From Shewanella sp. SNU WT4 (lineage in GTDB: Bacteria > Pseudomonadota > Gammaproteobacteria > Enterobacterales > Shewanellaceae), in contig NZ_CP041151.1 in NCBI RefSeq assembly GCF_006494715.1, positions 2,232,001 to 2,296,000 on the forward strand: a stretch of 64,000 nucleotides of DNA. The letters are read 5' to 3'. Shown here piece by piece: positions 19,197 through 29,469 of this stretch (positions are counted from its first letter, which is position 1; the number at the start of each line of letters is the position of its first letter). A program made the position numbers and the translations under genes. The notes beneath the pieces are model-generated. The model did not search any database and was not told the DNA's origin. It saw only the letters and a list, made by a program, of their open reading frames with translations.

Positions 19197-20741
19197 TTGG
19201 AACCAAATATCAAATTCAGACAGCAACCGACCCGAGTTGTTCGGCGATTTATCGCCAGTCATAAAAGCCCCATCATCATCTTGTTGCTATCAGCTCTCGT
19301 CGGTATTGGCGCTGGCTTGTTATCGACCTTATTTGATATCTGTATTGATTGGATTGCTGATTTTCGCCGTGAAATGCTTTCACAGCAAACCGGTGTGATT
19401 TCCGATGTCACTATCGGTGTGGCGGTATTAGTCTCCAGTGCACTGTTAAGTATGTTTGGTTTTTGGTTAGTGCATCGCTTTGCGCCAGAAGCATCTGGCT
19501 CAGGCATTCCGGAAATTGAAGGCGCGCTCGATAACATGCGGCCAGTGCGCTGGTGGCGGGTTATCCCTGTGAAATTTTTTGGTGGCATAGGGACTATTAG
19601 TGCGGGCTTAGTGCTTGGCCGTGAAGGCCCGTCGGTACAAATGGGTGGCGCGGTTGGGCGCATGTTCTACGATATTTTTCGGCTCAAAGATGATGAAGGG
19701 CGTCACACCTTGGTGGCCTCAGGCGCGGCGGGTGGCTTGGCGGCGGCCTTTAATGCGCCGTTAGCGGGCATTATGTTTGTGATTGAAGAAATGCGGCCAC
19801 AGTTTAGATACAACTTGGTATCAGTTAAAGCTGTCATGATCTCAGCGGTAATGGCGACCATAGTGTATCGCAGTCTGCAAGGACAAGAGGCCATGATTAG
19901 CTTGCCGACGTACGATGCGCCGCCCTTATTATCCTTAGTGTTATTTTTGCTATTGGGATTAGTCTTTGGTGCTTTTGGCGTGCTGTTTAACTATCTAGTG
20001 GTATCGATTATGGATAGTTTTGAGCGCTGGCATAAACATGAGCAGCGGCGCTTTCTTATTTTAGGGGCAAGCCTGGGTGCCTTCTTTGGTTTAATGCTGT
20101 TATTAGTCCCAGATATTACCGGTGAAGGCGTAGAGCTCATTCCTGCTGCTGCCCATGGCAATTATGCCTTAGGGGCGTTAATGGCATTATTTGCCATACG
20201 ATTAGTGACTACCTTAATGTGTTTTAGCTCAGGCGCGCCAGGCGGCGTATTTGCGCCTATGTTAGCCCTTGGCACCTTACTTGGTACCTTGTTTGGCTTA
20301 TTATGCCAACATTGGTTTCCATCCTTAGCGCTGGAAGCTGGCATGTTTGCGATTGCGGGCATGGGCGCCTTATTTGCAGCCACAGTGCGCGCGCCCATAA
20401 CTGGTATTTTGTTGGTGATTGAACTGACTGAAAATTATGATTTGATTTTACCTCTCATCATTACTTGCCTTGGCGCGACTATGATGGCGCAGTTCCTAGG
20501 TGGCCAGCCTATCTATTCACAATTGTTAAAGCGCACCTTAGCTAAGCAAGCCGCTCAAACCGAAGCGACTAATCTTGATGACACTAATATTGATGCTGCG
20601 CGTGCTGATACAAATATCCCTGCGGACAATACTTCTGATATAGACAATAGCGCGACAACTACAGATAAAAGTGATGCCATTGCGACAGTCGCCGGTGGCG
20701 ATAAGCCTGAAAGTAACAAGGACAGTGTGTCCAATAATTAA
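19197..20741 (+). CDS. clcA: ClcA-type H+/Cl- exchange transporter
   Basis: Inner-membrane CLC antiporter, 514 residues, exchanging two Cl- for one H+, in enterics linked to acid resistance. All family signatures are present: GSGIPEIEGAL, GREGPSVQMGG with the gating Glu, EEMRPQF with the internal proton Glu, GAPGGVFAPMLALG, and the chloride-coordinating Tyr in QPIYSQLL. The start is uncertain: TTG at 19197 has AAGG about nine bases upstream, and no better ATG precedes the first membrane helix. The last ~60 residues are a low-complexity Asp/Thr/Asn/Ala-rich tail not seen in E. coli ClcA. Convergent with the downstream chemoreceptor gene. Confidence 0.9.
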   Translation: MEPNIKFRQQPTRVVRRFIASHKSPIIILLLSALVGIGAGLLSTLFDICIDWIADFRREMLSQQTGVISDVTIGVAVLVSSALLSMFGFWLVHRFAPEASGSGIPEIEGALDNMRPVRWWRVIPVKFFGGIGTISAGLVLGREGPSVQMGGAVGRMFYDIFRLKDDEGRHTLVASGAAGGLAAAFNAPLAGIMFVIEEMRPQFRYNLVSVKAVMISAVMATIVYRSLQGQEAMISLPTYDAPPLLSLVLFLLLGLVFGAFGVLFNYLVVSIMDSFERWHKHEQRRFLILGASLGAFFGLMLLLVPDITGEGVELIPAAAHGNYALGALMALFAIRLVTTLMCFSSGAPGGVFAPMLALGTLLGTLFGLLCQHWFPSLALEAGMFAIAGMGALFAATVRAPITGILLVIELTENYDLILPLIITCLGATMMAQFLGGQPIYSQLLKRTLAKQAAQTEATNLDDTNIDAARADTNIPADNTSDIDNSATTTDKSDAIATVAGGDKPESNKDSVSNN

Positions 20742-20889
20742 TGCACAAGATTAACGCGTGGGTGCATTTAACCGTTAATGGTTACTATGCATCACTAAAT
20801 GCTTAATTAAGCCTGTTAACGCAGCTAATGACACCCTGAATACGCGCTGAGTGTATGGCTTTTATGCAACCCACTCGCGGAAATAACCT

Positions 20890-20926
20890 CAACAATAAAG
20901 CCCCAAATCTAGGGGCTTTATTGTTG
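20890..20926. terminator. Bidirectional terminator-like hairpin
   Basis: A perfect 15-bp stem around a 7-base loop, with a GCCCC/GGGGC core flanked by AT-rich arms (CAACAATAAA/TTTATTGTTG). It lies between the convergent clcA and chemoreceptor genes and can serve both. Confidence 0.8.
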
Positions 20927-20942
20927 AGTCTTAATGTCCTAA

Positions 20943-23735
20943 TTAACCGCGCATCTTTTGATTATTAAGTAAGAAGAATTCCAGCAATTTAGTCATGTCT
21001 TCGGCTTGAGTGAGCAAGGTTTCACTGGCAATGGCAGCTTGCGCCACCAGCCCAGCATTTTGCTGCGTCATCTCATCCATTTTGGCAATCGCATTATTAA
21101 CTTGCTCTATGTCTAGGCTTTGCTGCTGCGCGCCGACGCTAATTTCATTCATGCTTTCTTGCACTAGGGACACGGTTTCAACAATCTCTTGTAAGGTGCT
21201 GCCCGTTTCACCGACTAATTGCGCGCCAGTGACCACCTTGTCATTACTATTACGAATTAACAGCTTAATTTCTTTAGCCGCGCTGGCAGAGCGCTGAGCT
21301 AGGTTTCTTACTTCACCGGCGACAACCGCAAATCCGCGGCCTTGTTCGCCGGCTCTGGCGGCTTCTACGGCCGCATTTAAGGCTAATAAATTGGTTTGGA
21401 AGGTGATTTCATCAATCACGCTAATGATGTCGGCAATTTTATCGCTGGCCTCTGTGATTGAGTTCATAGCAGTAATGCTGCGAGTCACCACTTCACCACC
21501 AGATTGCGCTTTAGTGCTGGCTTCTAAACTAAAGCTATTGGCGACCATGGCATTATCGGCGCTAAATTTGACCGTGGTGGTGATTTTGCCCATGCTGGCC
21601 GCGGTTGATTTTAATGAACGCGCTTGGGCTTCGGTGCGGCGACTTAAATCGCGATTGCCGGTGGCGATTTCATTGGTTGAATAAGAGATAGTTTGTGCTG
21701 ACGTTCTAATTTGTTTAATGACTTGCGTGAGCTTATCTATGGTGCGATTAGCATCATCTTTCAGATTTTTAAGCCGTCCTTGATAATCTTGGGTGACTCT
21801 GACCGAGAGGTCGCCACCCGCCATGGCTGCCAGAATGCGCTGAATATCGGCTAATGCATCTTCAACTGTCATGGTCAGTTGGTTCAAGCCATTGGATAAG
21901 TTGAGGAAAAATCCTTGTTTACTCTCTAAAGTTAACCGGCGGGAGAAATCCCCTTTAGCCGCGGCCTCCATGACACCACCTATCTCTTTTTCTATGGCAA
22001 TTTCGGCGGTTCTATCGGTCAGTTCGCCGACTATTCCGAGGCGATCACCTTCATCGTCAATAATAGGGTTCACGTTGAGGCCAAAATATTTATTACTCAT
22101 GGCAAACTCAAAATAGTGATTACCAGAGAGACCATTGAGCACTCTGCGCTGATGCTGTGGATCTTGATGAAAGATATCCATAGAGCAACCGATAATCGCG
22201 TTGGGATTAAAGTTAGGGTTTTGGAGCCCCGCAGCAGTCTCTTTAATCACTTTCGCCGCCGCGCGATTGACATAAATAATCTTGTATTCGTTATCGGTAA
22301 TGATGGTGTTAGTCGATACGTTATCTAAAGCTTGCCTTACCCGCGCATTCTCTTCACTGACGATTTTAGCCTCCGCCGCCATTAACCTGCGTTCTTTCTC
22401 ATTGTGCTGAATATTATCCAGTGACTTATTGGTGGCTTGTTTGATTAAGAGTAAATCGCCTTTAAAGTCAGCCTCAATTCTATGGTTAAAATCGCCTTGG
22501 GCGAGTTTCGCCATCACTTGCGATATCTCAGAGACCGCCGTTTCACTGGTGGCAATTAACAGGTTAAAGTCTTTAGCGCATTGGCCGATTTCATCTTGAC
22601 TGGTGACATCAAGACGCACGGCATAGTTGCCTTCCGAGGCGACCTTTTTAAGGGCGTTAGATAAACGCATGACAGGTTGAGTCACTGCGCGGGTAACGGT
22701 CGAGGCTATCAATATGATAACGAGAGTAGAGCAGCCAAAAATCAGCCACACTAACTGACTTAAGCGATTGACAGCCGCAAACGCTTCTTCGGCATTGATT
22801 TCAGCAATCAATGCCCATACGACATCGCCCACTTGCACCCAAGTATAGGCGGTAAGAACTTCAGTTCCGGTGTAATCGTGAATGAGCTTAGTGTCCGTTT
22901 GCTGTTGCAATGCGGCAATAGAGGCCTCGGTTTTTACTGAGGCGGTTTGGGGATTGGCAAAGGAGGCGATGACGCTACGCTTTTGGGGCTCCAGCAACGA
23001 GTCAGATCGCATTAAGTAATCTGGCCCGACTAAATAAGTTTCACCGCTAGTACCCATGCCATTGCGTTGGCGCATAATCTGATTAATGGCTGGCAAGGAA
23101 ATTTGGATGACAACGACAGCTTGAATGCTGCCATCTGCATTTGTGACGGGTGCCCCGAGAAAGGCCGCTGGTTGATTATTGTTGATACTATAGGGCCTAA
23201 AGTCTTGAAACGTGACGCGACCTGTTTTCATCACTTGTTGCCAAATCAGACGAAGCGGATTGTTGACGTTTTTATCAACGGATAGATTTTGGCCAAGGTC
23301 GGTTAGTTTATTGGCTGTGTATATGACATGACCTGCGGTATTACTAATAATGTAAATATCGCTATAGCCATACACTTTGACGTAATTGAGCAGATTGCTG
23401 CCGTGCTGTTGCCACAGGTCCTGATATTCAGCGCTATCGATGGCGAATGGTTCACTCGCCTTAATGGCTTGCTCGGCGCCATAGAGATTAAGCTGCTTAT
23501 TGATGTTATGAACATCTTCACTCCCCGCCAGCAGTTGAATATCACTCATGGCGCGTTCAACATAGTCACCCACTTGCTGTTTTTTGATTTCACGCATACT
23601 GACCAATTGCGCAAACACTTGTGCGGTTAAGGCGTTGGTTGAGTTCTGTAATGACAGAAAAGCCGTGATACCAAGAGGAACTAAGCCGATGACGAGTAGC
23701 AGGATCAACAATTTAGTGCGTAAGGATATATTCAA
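20943..23735 (-). CDS. Methyl-accepting chemotaxis protein (Cache, poly-HAMP, PAS)
   Basis: The 930-residue chemoreceptor is a paralogue of the next gene upstream. It has TM1 (residues 8-28), a periplasmic double-Cache-like sensor (about 35-315; [15 protein letters not shown] is typical) and TM2 (about 325-348). HAMP repeats (about 350-450) and a PAS domain (about 465-585, [16 protein letters not shown]) follow, then two more HAMP-like units with KGDFSRRL and GGDLSVRV. The signalling tip [32 protein letters not shown] closes the protein. No C-terminal pentapeptide for CheR is visible. The TTG start has AAGGAG close upstream. Ligand unknown. Confidence 0.92.
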   Translation of the reverse strand: MNISLRTKLLILLLVIGLVPLGITAFLSLQNSTNALTAQVFAQLVSMREIKKQQVGDYVERAMSDIQLLAGSEDVHNINKQLNLYGAEQAIKASEPFAIDSAEYQDLWQQHGSNLLNYVKVYGYSDIYIISNTAGHVIYTANKLTDLGQNLSVDKNVNNPLRLIWQQVMKTGRVTFQDFRPYSINNNQPAAFLGAPVTNADGSIQAVVVIQISLPAINQIMRQRNGMGTSGETYLVGPDYLMRSDSLLEPQKRSVIASFANPQTASVKTEASIAALQQQTDTKLIHDYTGTEVLTAYTWVQVGDVVWALIAEINAEEAFAAVNRLSQLVWLIFGCSTLVIILIASTVTRAVTQPVMRLSNALKKVASEGNYAVRLDVTSQDEIGQCAKDFNLLIATSETAVSEISQVMAKLAQGDFNHRIEADFKGDLLLIKQATNKSLDNIQHNEKERRLMAAEAKIVSEENARVRQALDNVSTNTIITDNEYKIIYVNRAAAKVIKETAAGLQNPNFNPNAIIGCSMDIFHQDPQHQRRVLNGLSGNHYFEFAMSNKYFGLNVNPIIDDEGDRLGIVGELTDRTAEIAIEKEIGGVMEAAAKGDFSRRLTLESKQGFFLNLSNGLNQLTMTVEDALADIQRILAAMAGGDLSVRVTQDYQGRLKNLKDDANRTIDKLTQVIKQIRTSAQTISYSTNEIATGNRDLSRRTEAQARSLKSTAASMGKITTTVKFSADNAMVANSFSLEASTKAQSGGEVVTRSITAMNSITEASDKIADIISVIDEITFQTNLLALNAAVEAARAGEQGRGFAVVAGEVRNLAQRSASAAKEIKLLIRNSNDKVVTGAQLVGETGSTLQEIVETVSLVQESMNEISVGAQQQSLDIEQVNNAIAKMDEMTQQNAGLVAQAAIASETLLTQAEDMTKLLEFFLLNNQKMRG

Positions 23736-24206
23736 TCTGCCACTCCTTTGGCTTGGGCTGTCACTTAGTTATCAATCGTACAGTGACATGGGACTCAATT
23801 ATTTTTAGTTAGTTGGTGTGAATAGAAAGTGGCTTGATTAGTGGTTGCTATTAAGTCGATGTTAACCTCGGGTCTCACTGCATCACTGCATCACTGCATC
23901 ACTGCATAACAGCATCTCGCTTATTCAATGAATATCTAATCTATAACATCATGGCACAGCTACATTCGTACTTATGACTTAAGAATAGTCTAGTCAAGTT
24001 ATTGTAAATCTGATCTTTTTTGTCATCGGCTCGTTTTATCATAAATATTCACCGTATTGCATAACGGTCTCAAAAATCTCGGGGGTTATACTTTTAAATA
24101 TGCATAATCACGTTTTTATATTCATTTTTGTTCGATTGGTGCTCACGACAATAGCCGCTGATAATCCGTCGGGTGAACCAGAATGAGCGCTCACATTTCC
24201 CCCTAG
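23736..24206. other. Intergenic region between the two chemoreceptor genes
   Basis: 471 bases holding the promoter region of the downstream chemoreceptor and a short tandem repeat at 23874-23906. I see no gene and no terminator. Confidence 0.5.
23874..23906. repeat. Short tandem repeat, 8-bp unit CATCACTG, about four copies
   Basis: Direct repeats of the octamer CATCACTG run from 23874 to about 23906 with imperfect first and last units. It lies about 140 bases upstream of the chemoreceptor start at 23735. Such octamers can vary in copy number by slippage. It does not resemble a CRISPR, since there are no spacers. Confidence 0.7.
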
Positions 24207-27020
24207 TTATCGACGGCTTCTGTTCGGTTCCGTGTGTTCATTGAGTAAGAAAAACTCGACCATTTGCGTCAAATCTTCCGCCTGAGACAGTAAGGTTTCA
24301 CTGGCAGTGGTTCCTTCTTGCACTAGCGCGGCGTTTTGTTGGGTCATATCATCCATGCGGCAAATGGAGGCATTCACTTGTTCAATGCCTATGCTTTGCT
24401 GCTGCGCCGCTATGCTGATGTCGCTCATTTTCTCGCGCACTTGTTCGACCATTAAAACTATCTCTTTTAAGGTGCTGCCGGTTTCTGTGACCAAGGCGGC
24501 GCCGCTGGCAACTTTGCTATTACTGTTTCTAATCAAACCTTTGATTTCTTTGGCTGCGCTGGCAGAACGTTGTGCTAGGTTTCTTACTTCGCTGGCGACC
24601 ACGGCAAAGCCGCGACCTTGTTCACCCGCTCTCGCGGCTTCAACGGCTGCATTGAGCGCAAGGAGATTGGTTTGGAATGCAATTGCATCTATCACGCTAA
24701 TGATGTCAGCAATCTTATCGCTGGCATTGGTGATTTCATTCATCGCGGCAATACTGCGATTAACCACATCGCCGCCAACTTGGGCCTTAGCACTCGCTTC
24801 GGCACTGAGGGCATTGGCTACCATGGCATTTTCAGCACTGTGTTTAACCGTCGCTGTCATTTCATCCATGCTAGCCGCCGTGGCTTGCAATGAGCTGGCT
24901 TGGGATTCAGTGCGTTTACTTAAATCACGGTTACCGGCGGTGATTTCATTGGATGAGAAAGAAATGGTTTGGGCATTAACACGAATATCGCGTATGACTT
25001 GGGTTAACTTCTCAATGGTACTATTGGTATCTTCTTTTAATATGCTTAATCGACCTTGATAGTTTTGGGTGATTCTAGCCGTTAAGTCACCGCGCGCCAT
25101 AGCCCCCAAGATGCGTTGCATGTCTGCGAGTGCATCTTCAATAGTGGTGGTGAGGGTATTTAAGCCACTGGAGAGGTTGAGGAAGAAGCCTGCTTTATCT
25201 TCTAAGGTTAGGCGCCGTGAGAAGTCGCCTTTGGCTGCGTATTCTATGACGTTGTCGATTTCTTTCTCTATGGCTAATTCTGCGGTTCTATCTGTCAGTT
25301 CCACGACTATGCCTAAACGGTTACCCTTATTATCTAAGATAGGATTAGCCGCTAAGCCGAAATGCTTATTGGCCATTTTTATTTCGCTGTAATGGCCTGT
25401 GGTGAGCTTATCCAATAATTGGCGTTGGTGGGCAGGATGCTGGTGGAACATATCGATTGACTGGCCAATGATGGCGGTAGAGCGAAAGTTGGTAATGTGA
25501 CGACTAATGTCTTCTTCGACGTCTTTTAGCATCTTATTAGCCGCATGGTTGATGTAGATAATCTTGTATTCATTATCAGCAATTAAGGTGTTGGTTGAGA
25601 CGTTATCAAGTGCCTGTCTGACTCTGGCATTTTCTTCACTGACCTGCTGCGCGTTTTTTTCTATTATTTTGCGCTCATTTTCCAGTTTCTGGACATTAAC
25701 CAGTGATGAGTTAGTGGCGACTTTTATCGATAATAAGTCACCTTTAAAATCAGCTTCAATGCGATGACTAAAGTCACCTTTAGCCAGTTTCTCCATTACT
25801 TTAGTGATTTCAGTGACAGCAGTTTCACTGGATGAGATTAAGCGGTTAAATGCTGACGCACATTGACCAATTTCATCTTTACTGTCCACTGGTATACGTA
25901 TTGAGTAATTACCATCGTCTGCCACTTGTTGGAGTGAGTTTGACAATCGGATCACGGGTCGAGTCAATGACAGGGAAAAACTCAACGCGAGCAGTAAAAT
26001 GATAGCGGTCGATAATCCTAAGGTTAACCATACAATGTTACTTAGTCTTGATACTGGGGCAAATGCTTCAGCAGCGTCAATTTCTGCCACTAATGCCCAT
26101 ACTAAATCGCCGACCTGAACCCAGGTATAAGCGGACAATACTTTGTTATTGTTGTAGTCAAAGATTACCTTAGAGTCGGTTTGCTTTTGTAACCCAGCGT
26201 TACTTGCTACCGTGTTAACACTACCCGTTGCTGGATTGGCGAATGAATTGATGACACTGCGCCGCTCTGGATCTGGAAATGAGTCTGAACGCATTAAGAA
26301 GTCGGGGCCAACCAAGTAAGTTTCACCTGTGGCGCCCATGCCATTACGCTGCAGCATAATATTGTTAATGGCATCAATAGATATTTGAATCACGACTACG
26401 GCCTGAATCGTGCCCTCTAAGTCTTTAACGGGCGCCCCCATAAAAGCCACTGGGCGATTCTCTAACGGGCTATATGGCATAAAATCTTGAAATTGAATGC
26501 TATCTTGCTCAATCACTTTACGCCAAAGAGTGCTTAACGGATTGGTTTGGTTGCTTTCAAGTGAGAGGTTAATACCGAGATCACTGGCTGATTTAGCAGA
26601 GTAGATCACATGGCCAACATCCTTACTGATAATATAGACATCAGCATAACCAAAAATATTGACGTAATTTAGTAAGTTAGCTCCATTTTCTTGCCAAATC
26701 TCTTGGTACTCATAAGTATCTATATTGAAGTTATCTTGTGGGCCTATTTCTTCATCAATGGCATACAAGGTTAGCAAGCGATTAATTTTGCGTACATCTT
26801 CACTGCCAGCCAGTAATGTTATGTCATTGACGACGCGCTCAAAGTAAGAATCTATCTGATTCTTCTTCACTTCTCGCATGCTAAGCAGTTGAGCAAAAGC
26901 TTGGGTGGTCAGTGACGCGGTAGAGTTTTGCAATGCCAAGGTTGCAATGATCCCTAAGGGCGCTAAGCCGATAAGCAAGAAGATAAGCAATAACTTGGTT
27001 CGTAATGATAAGTTTTTCAC
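24207..27020 (-). CDS. Methyl-accepting chemotaxis protein (Cache, poly-HAMP, PAS), paralogue
   Basis: 937 residues, collinear with the neighbouring receptor over its full length: TM1, Cache-like periplasmic sensor with [17 protein letters not shown]2, HAMP units, PAS ([16 protein letters not shown]), two further HAMP-like units and the conserved signalling tip [27 protein letters not shown]. The GTG start has AGGGAG seven to ten bases upstream. It begins 31 bases after the stop of the solute-binding protein gene, so the two are probably one transcript and may work together. Sequence divergence from its neighbour is greatest in the sensor half, which suggests a different ligand (inference). 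Confidence 0.92.
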   Translation of the reverse strand: MKNLSLRTKLLLIFLLIGLAPLGIIATLALQNSTASLTTQAFAQLLSMREVKKNQIDSYFERVVNDITLLAGSEDVRKINRLLTLYAIDEEIGPQDNFNIDTYEYQEIWQENGANLLNYVNIFGYADVYIISKDVGHVIYSAKSASDLGINLSLESNQTNPLSTLWRKVIEQDSIQFQDFMPYSPLENRPVAFMGAPVKDLEGTIQAVVVIQISIDAINNIMLQRNGMGATGETYLVGPDFLMRSDSFPDPERRSVINSFANPATGSVNTVASNAGLQKQTDSKVIFDYNNNKVLSAYTWVQVGDLVWALVAEIDAAEAFAPVSRLSNIVWLTLGLSTAIILLLALSFSLSLTRPVIRLSNSLQQVADDGNYSIRIPVDSKDEIGQCASAFNRLISSSETAVTEITKVMEKLAKGDFSHRIEADFKGDLLSIKVATNSSLVNVQKLENERKIIEKNAQQVSEENARVRQALDNVSTNTLIADNEYKIIYINHAANKMLKDVEEDISRHITNFRSTAIIGQSIDMFHQHPAHQRQLLDKLTTGHYSEIKMANKHFGLAANPILDNKGNRLGIVVELTDRTAELAIEKEIDNVIEYAAKGDFSRRLTLEDKAGFFLNLSSGLNTLTTTIEDALADMQRILGAMARGDLTARITQNYQGRLSILKEDTNSTIEKLTQVIRDIRVNAQTISFSSNEITAGNRDLSKRTESQASSLQATAASMDEMTATVKHSAENAMVANALSAEASAKAQVGGDVVNRSIAAMNEITNASDKIADIISVIDAIAFQTNLLALNAAVEAARAGEQGRGFAVVASEVRNLAQRSASAAKEIKGLIRNSNSKVASGAALVTETGSTLKEIVLMVEQVREKMSDISIAAQQQSIGIEQVNASICRMDDMTQQNAALVQEGTTASETLLSQAEDLTQMVEFFLLNEHTEPNRSRR

Positions 27021-27051
27021 GGCATATCTCCCTTGATTAGCGCTTACTTAG

Positions 27052-28626
27052 CTACTTAATCGACCAATGCTGAGACGACAATTCAATTTCCCATAAAGGG
27101 ATGCTTGCCATCTTGTAAGGCGAATATTCAACATGTCTATTTACTGCAAAGACGTTATTCGGCGCGGGGACGAATAGCATGTAAGCGTTGTCGTAAACGT
27201 GATGCATAATATTTTTGGAAACATCAGTAAATTCAGGGGTATTAATGCTCGCTTTAAACATATCGTCGATATAGCCATCAAGCTTAGGGTCGGGGAAGAT
27301 GGTGCTCCAATTGTTATGGGTGCGATATACCAAAAACGCCGACCAAGGGTGGTTGAAATACCAATCATCATCGCCCCATACTAGTAAATCCCATGCTTGG
27401 GTATTGTTACCGGTACGGGTAGACAGTAGTTGCTCAAAAACCACTTTTTCACTGCTGGTAATTTCAAAGTCGAGCTCAACCCCTACCTTACGTAAATCCC
27501 GAGAAACACCTTTCCATAAGAACATGAATCTATCTTGAGTTAAGACCTTAAGTTTAATGCCGTTAAGCGTTTCAGTGAGTTGCTCTCGGATGCTCTCGGG
27601 CGGCATCACCTCTGAATATGGCTTAAGTTCTGTTACTACATCTTTAACCCCAGGGAAATAGGGGGATGCCAAGGTAGGCTTAGTAACCCCTTCACCTTCG
27701 TAGTATTTATCGAGTAATTTCTGTTGGTCTATGGCTTTATTAAGGGCGACTCGTACCTCTTTTTGCAATAACTTAGGATTACCATTAATCAGATTAAAAT
27801 GTATGGCAATGTTATTGGTCGACGGGGCAGAAACTAGCTTCACAAAGGGAGAGTTGTGCACATCGCCCTTGGCTGAAAATGGGATCGGCATAATATCGAG
27901 TTTATCGTTATTATCTAAAGCCATCTGCAACGCTTTTTTGTTGTCCAGTTCAGTGTAAACCGTCACAGTTTCAATTTTTGGGTACTCAGGATTCCAATAG
28001 TTAGGATTCGCTTTTAATACGACCTGAGGCGTTTGCCTATCACCTTCTACAAACCCTTCTGTTAATACGTAAGGGCCGAGTCCATAGGGGCCTGCCTCCG
28101 CTAAATTCGGACAGGTTTGTTTGCCATTCCAGCCAAACTTTTGTAAATAAGCATCGGTATAAAATTGTAGCCAAATAACATCATTTAAAAATTGACCGTA
28201 TTTTTCATTCAAATAAAAGCGCACGGTGAAATCATCCACCTTCTCAGCGCTTTTTAAGACTTTATCAATCTTGGTGAACAAAAATGGTTTCTTCAAAAAG
28301 TAGTTCACATTGCTGATCACAGCGTCGGCATTAAATGGCGTGCCATCTTGAAATTTAACGCCACGGCGCAAAGTAAACTCATAGGTAAGATCATCAATTT
28401 GTTGATGGCTGGTGGCCATATCATATTCCCAACCTTGGTCGTTATTAGCTGGGCGTATTAATGCGCTATTAATGGCATGGGAAATATAGATATAAGGCAA
28501 GCTTGGTATAAATACTTTGAGGTGAGAACCCGCCACGGGCTCAGCCTGAATCGTCGGGCTAAGGGTAAACATTGAAAGGACTAAACAGCTAAGCAGATTT
28601 TTCTTCAAAAAACTAACGTTAGTCAT
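27052..28626 (-). CDS. Family-5 periplasmic solute-binding protein (peptide/nickel type), orphan
   Basis: 524 residues with a Sec signal peptide (hydrophobic residues 10-24, cleavage after IQA) and no lipobox. The SBP_bac_5 motifs are present: YEFTLRRGVKFQDGTPFNADAV, LLQKEVRVALNKAIDQQKLL and a C-terminal domain with WDLLVWGDDDWYFNHPW. Members bind oligopeptides, nickel or other small molecules for ABC importers. No permease or ATPase genes are adjacent, while a chemoreceptor follows after 31 bases. A role presenting ligand to the receptor, as in peptide taxis with DppA and Tap, is a reasonable inference. The ligand is not deducible. Confidence 0.88.
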   Translation of the reverse strand: MTNVSFLKKNLLSCLVLSMFTLSPTIQAEPVAGSHLKVFIPSLPYIYISHAINSALIRPANNDQGWEYDMATSHQQIDDLTYEFTLRRGVKFQDGTPFNADAVISNVNYFLKKPFLFTKIDKVLKSAEKVDDFTVRFYLNEKYGQFLNDVIWLQFYTDAYLQKFGWNGKQTCPNLAEAGPYGLGPYVLTEGFVEGDRQTPQVVLKANPNYWNPEYPKIETVTVYTELDNKKALQMALDNNDKLDIMPIPFSAKGDVHNSPFVKLVSAPSTNNIAIHFNLINGNPKLLQKEVRVALNKAIDQQKLLDKYYEGEGVTKPTLASPYFPGVKDVVTELKPYSEVMPPESIREQLTETLNGIKLKVLTQDRFMFLWKGVSRDLRKVGVELDFEITSSEKVVFEQLLSTRTGNNTQAWDLLVWGDDDWYFNHPWSAFLVYRTHNNWSTIFPDPKLDGYIDDMFKASINTPEFTDVSKNIMHHVYDNAYMLFVPAPNNVFAVNRHVEYSPYKMASIPLWEIELSSQHWSIK

Positions 28627-29008
28627 TGTGGATATCCTTATCGCAATAGGTTTACAAGTGCCTGTGGCCTCCCGCTATAAATTGAGTGTAGTCAGATTCT
28701 TATGAAACGCATATGTCGATAGTGGTAGCTTAGTATTAGCACTTAAAATCAATGGCATTTTTGGTTGTTGCGTCAAAAACTAGTGTGAGCGAGGCGTGAT
28801 ATTGAGGCTATTCAACCATTTTACGCGGTCTAAAAAGTGGTTATGAAAGAGCAACTGCAGCGCCAAACGGCTGAGGACAACGTAGAAATATTTATGGATG
28901 AATGCCTTTAGACGCAAATGGTATTAGCTACGGCTTGTCGCGTTAAAAAAAATTGTCATACTGAAGTTAAGTTGTACCTAGTGTTTATCCAACAGCCAAG
29001 GAGCGGTT
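28627..29008. other. Intergenic region between divergent genes
   Basis: 382 bases between the solute-binding protein gene (leftward) and the Ser-rich small protein gene (rightward). It should contain both promoters. I recognise no operator or RNA gene. Confidence 0.45.
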
Positions 29009-29332
29009 ATGCAAATTCCATCTGCTACACAGTCGGGTGTCTCTGGCTTACAAAGTGCTCAGTCTGGATTAACTCAAGCGACTGTCGATGTAGCAAAACC
29101 TGAACCTAGCTCGCCAACATCTAATCCAACCAGCTCATCCACATCGGCCAGTAATTCGAGTTCGGCGACTAATAATACCGCTAACCTTTCAAGTGCTGAA
29201 TCTCGGCAAACCGCAGATACAGTGTCTGCTCTGACTAAAGCGTCACAAGCTGAAAATCAAGCGGCGGCATCCGCTGAAGTCATAGAAACTGATGATGAAG
29301 CCATAGGTAGTGTGATTAATATCCGAGTGTAA
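29009..29332 (+). CDS. Small Ser/Ala/Thr-rich protein with FlgC/FlgE-like C-terminal segment
   Basis: 107 residues, preceded by AAGGAG. The middle (residues 30-65) is low complexity (Ser, Thr, Asn, Pro). The N terminus (MQIPSATQSGVSGLQSAQSG) and C terminus (AENQAAASAEVIETDDEAIG then SVINIRV) resemble the N- and C-terminal coiled-coil segments of flagellar axial proteins, where motifs such as ANAxVIxTxDExLGxLL occur. This is pattern resemblance only. No flagellar gene is adjacent. Followed on the same strand by the SprA-like gene 137 bases later. Confidence 0.6.
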   Translation: MQIPSATQSGVSGLQSAQSGLTQATVDVAKPEPSSPTSNPTSSSTSASNSSSATNNTANLSSAESRQTADTVSALTKASQAENQAAASAEVIETDDEAIGSVINIRV

Positions 29333-29469
29333 TCTTGGAGTGTGATTGGTCATTTCTATGTAAGAATTTGATTGAGTTATTGGATTCAACGATCTGATTA
29401 ATTTCTTCTAGTTGCTAATAGCTTATTTACTGGCTAACCCTATATAAGCTTAATTGAAGTTAAATCATC

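Noticed and set aside
23874..23906. CRISPR array
   Set aside because: The octamer repeats are directly tandem with no spacers and are too short; no cas genes in the window.
24307..25059. 250-codon open frame on the plus strand opposite the chemoreceptor gene
   Set aside because: Mirror of the conserved signalling domain of the receptor on the other strand; no ribosome site and no recognisable protein.
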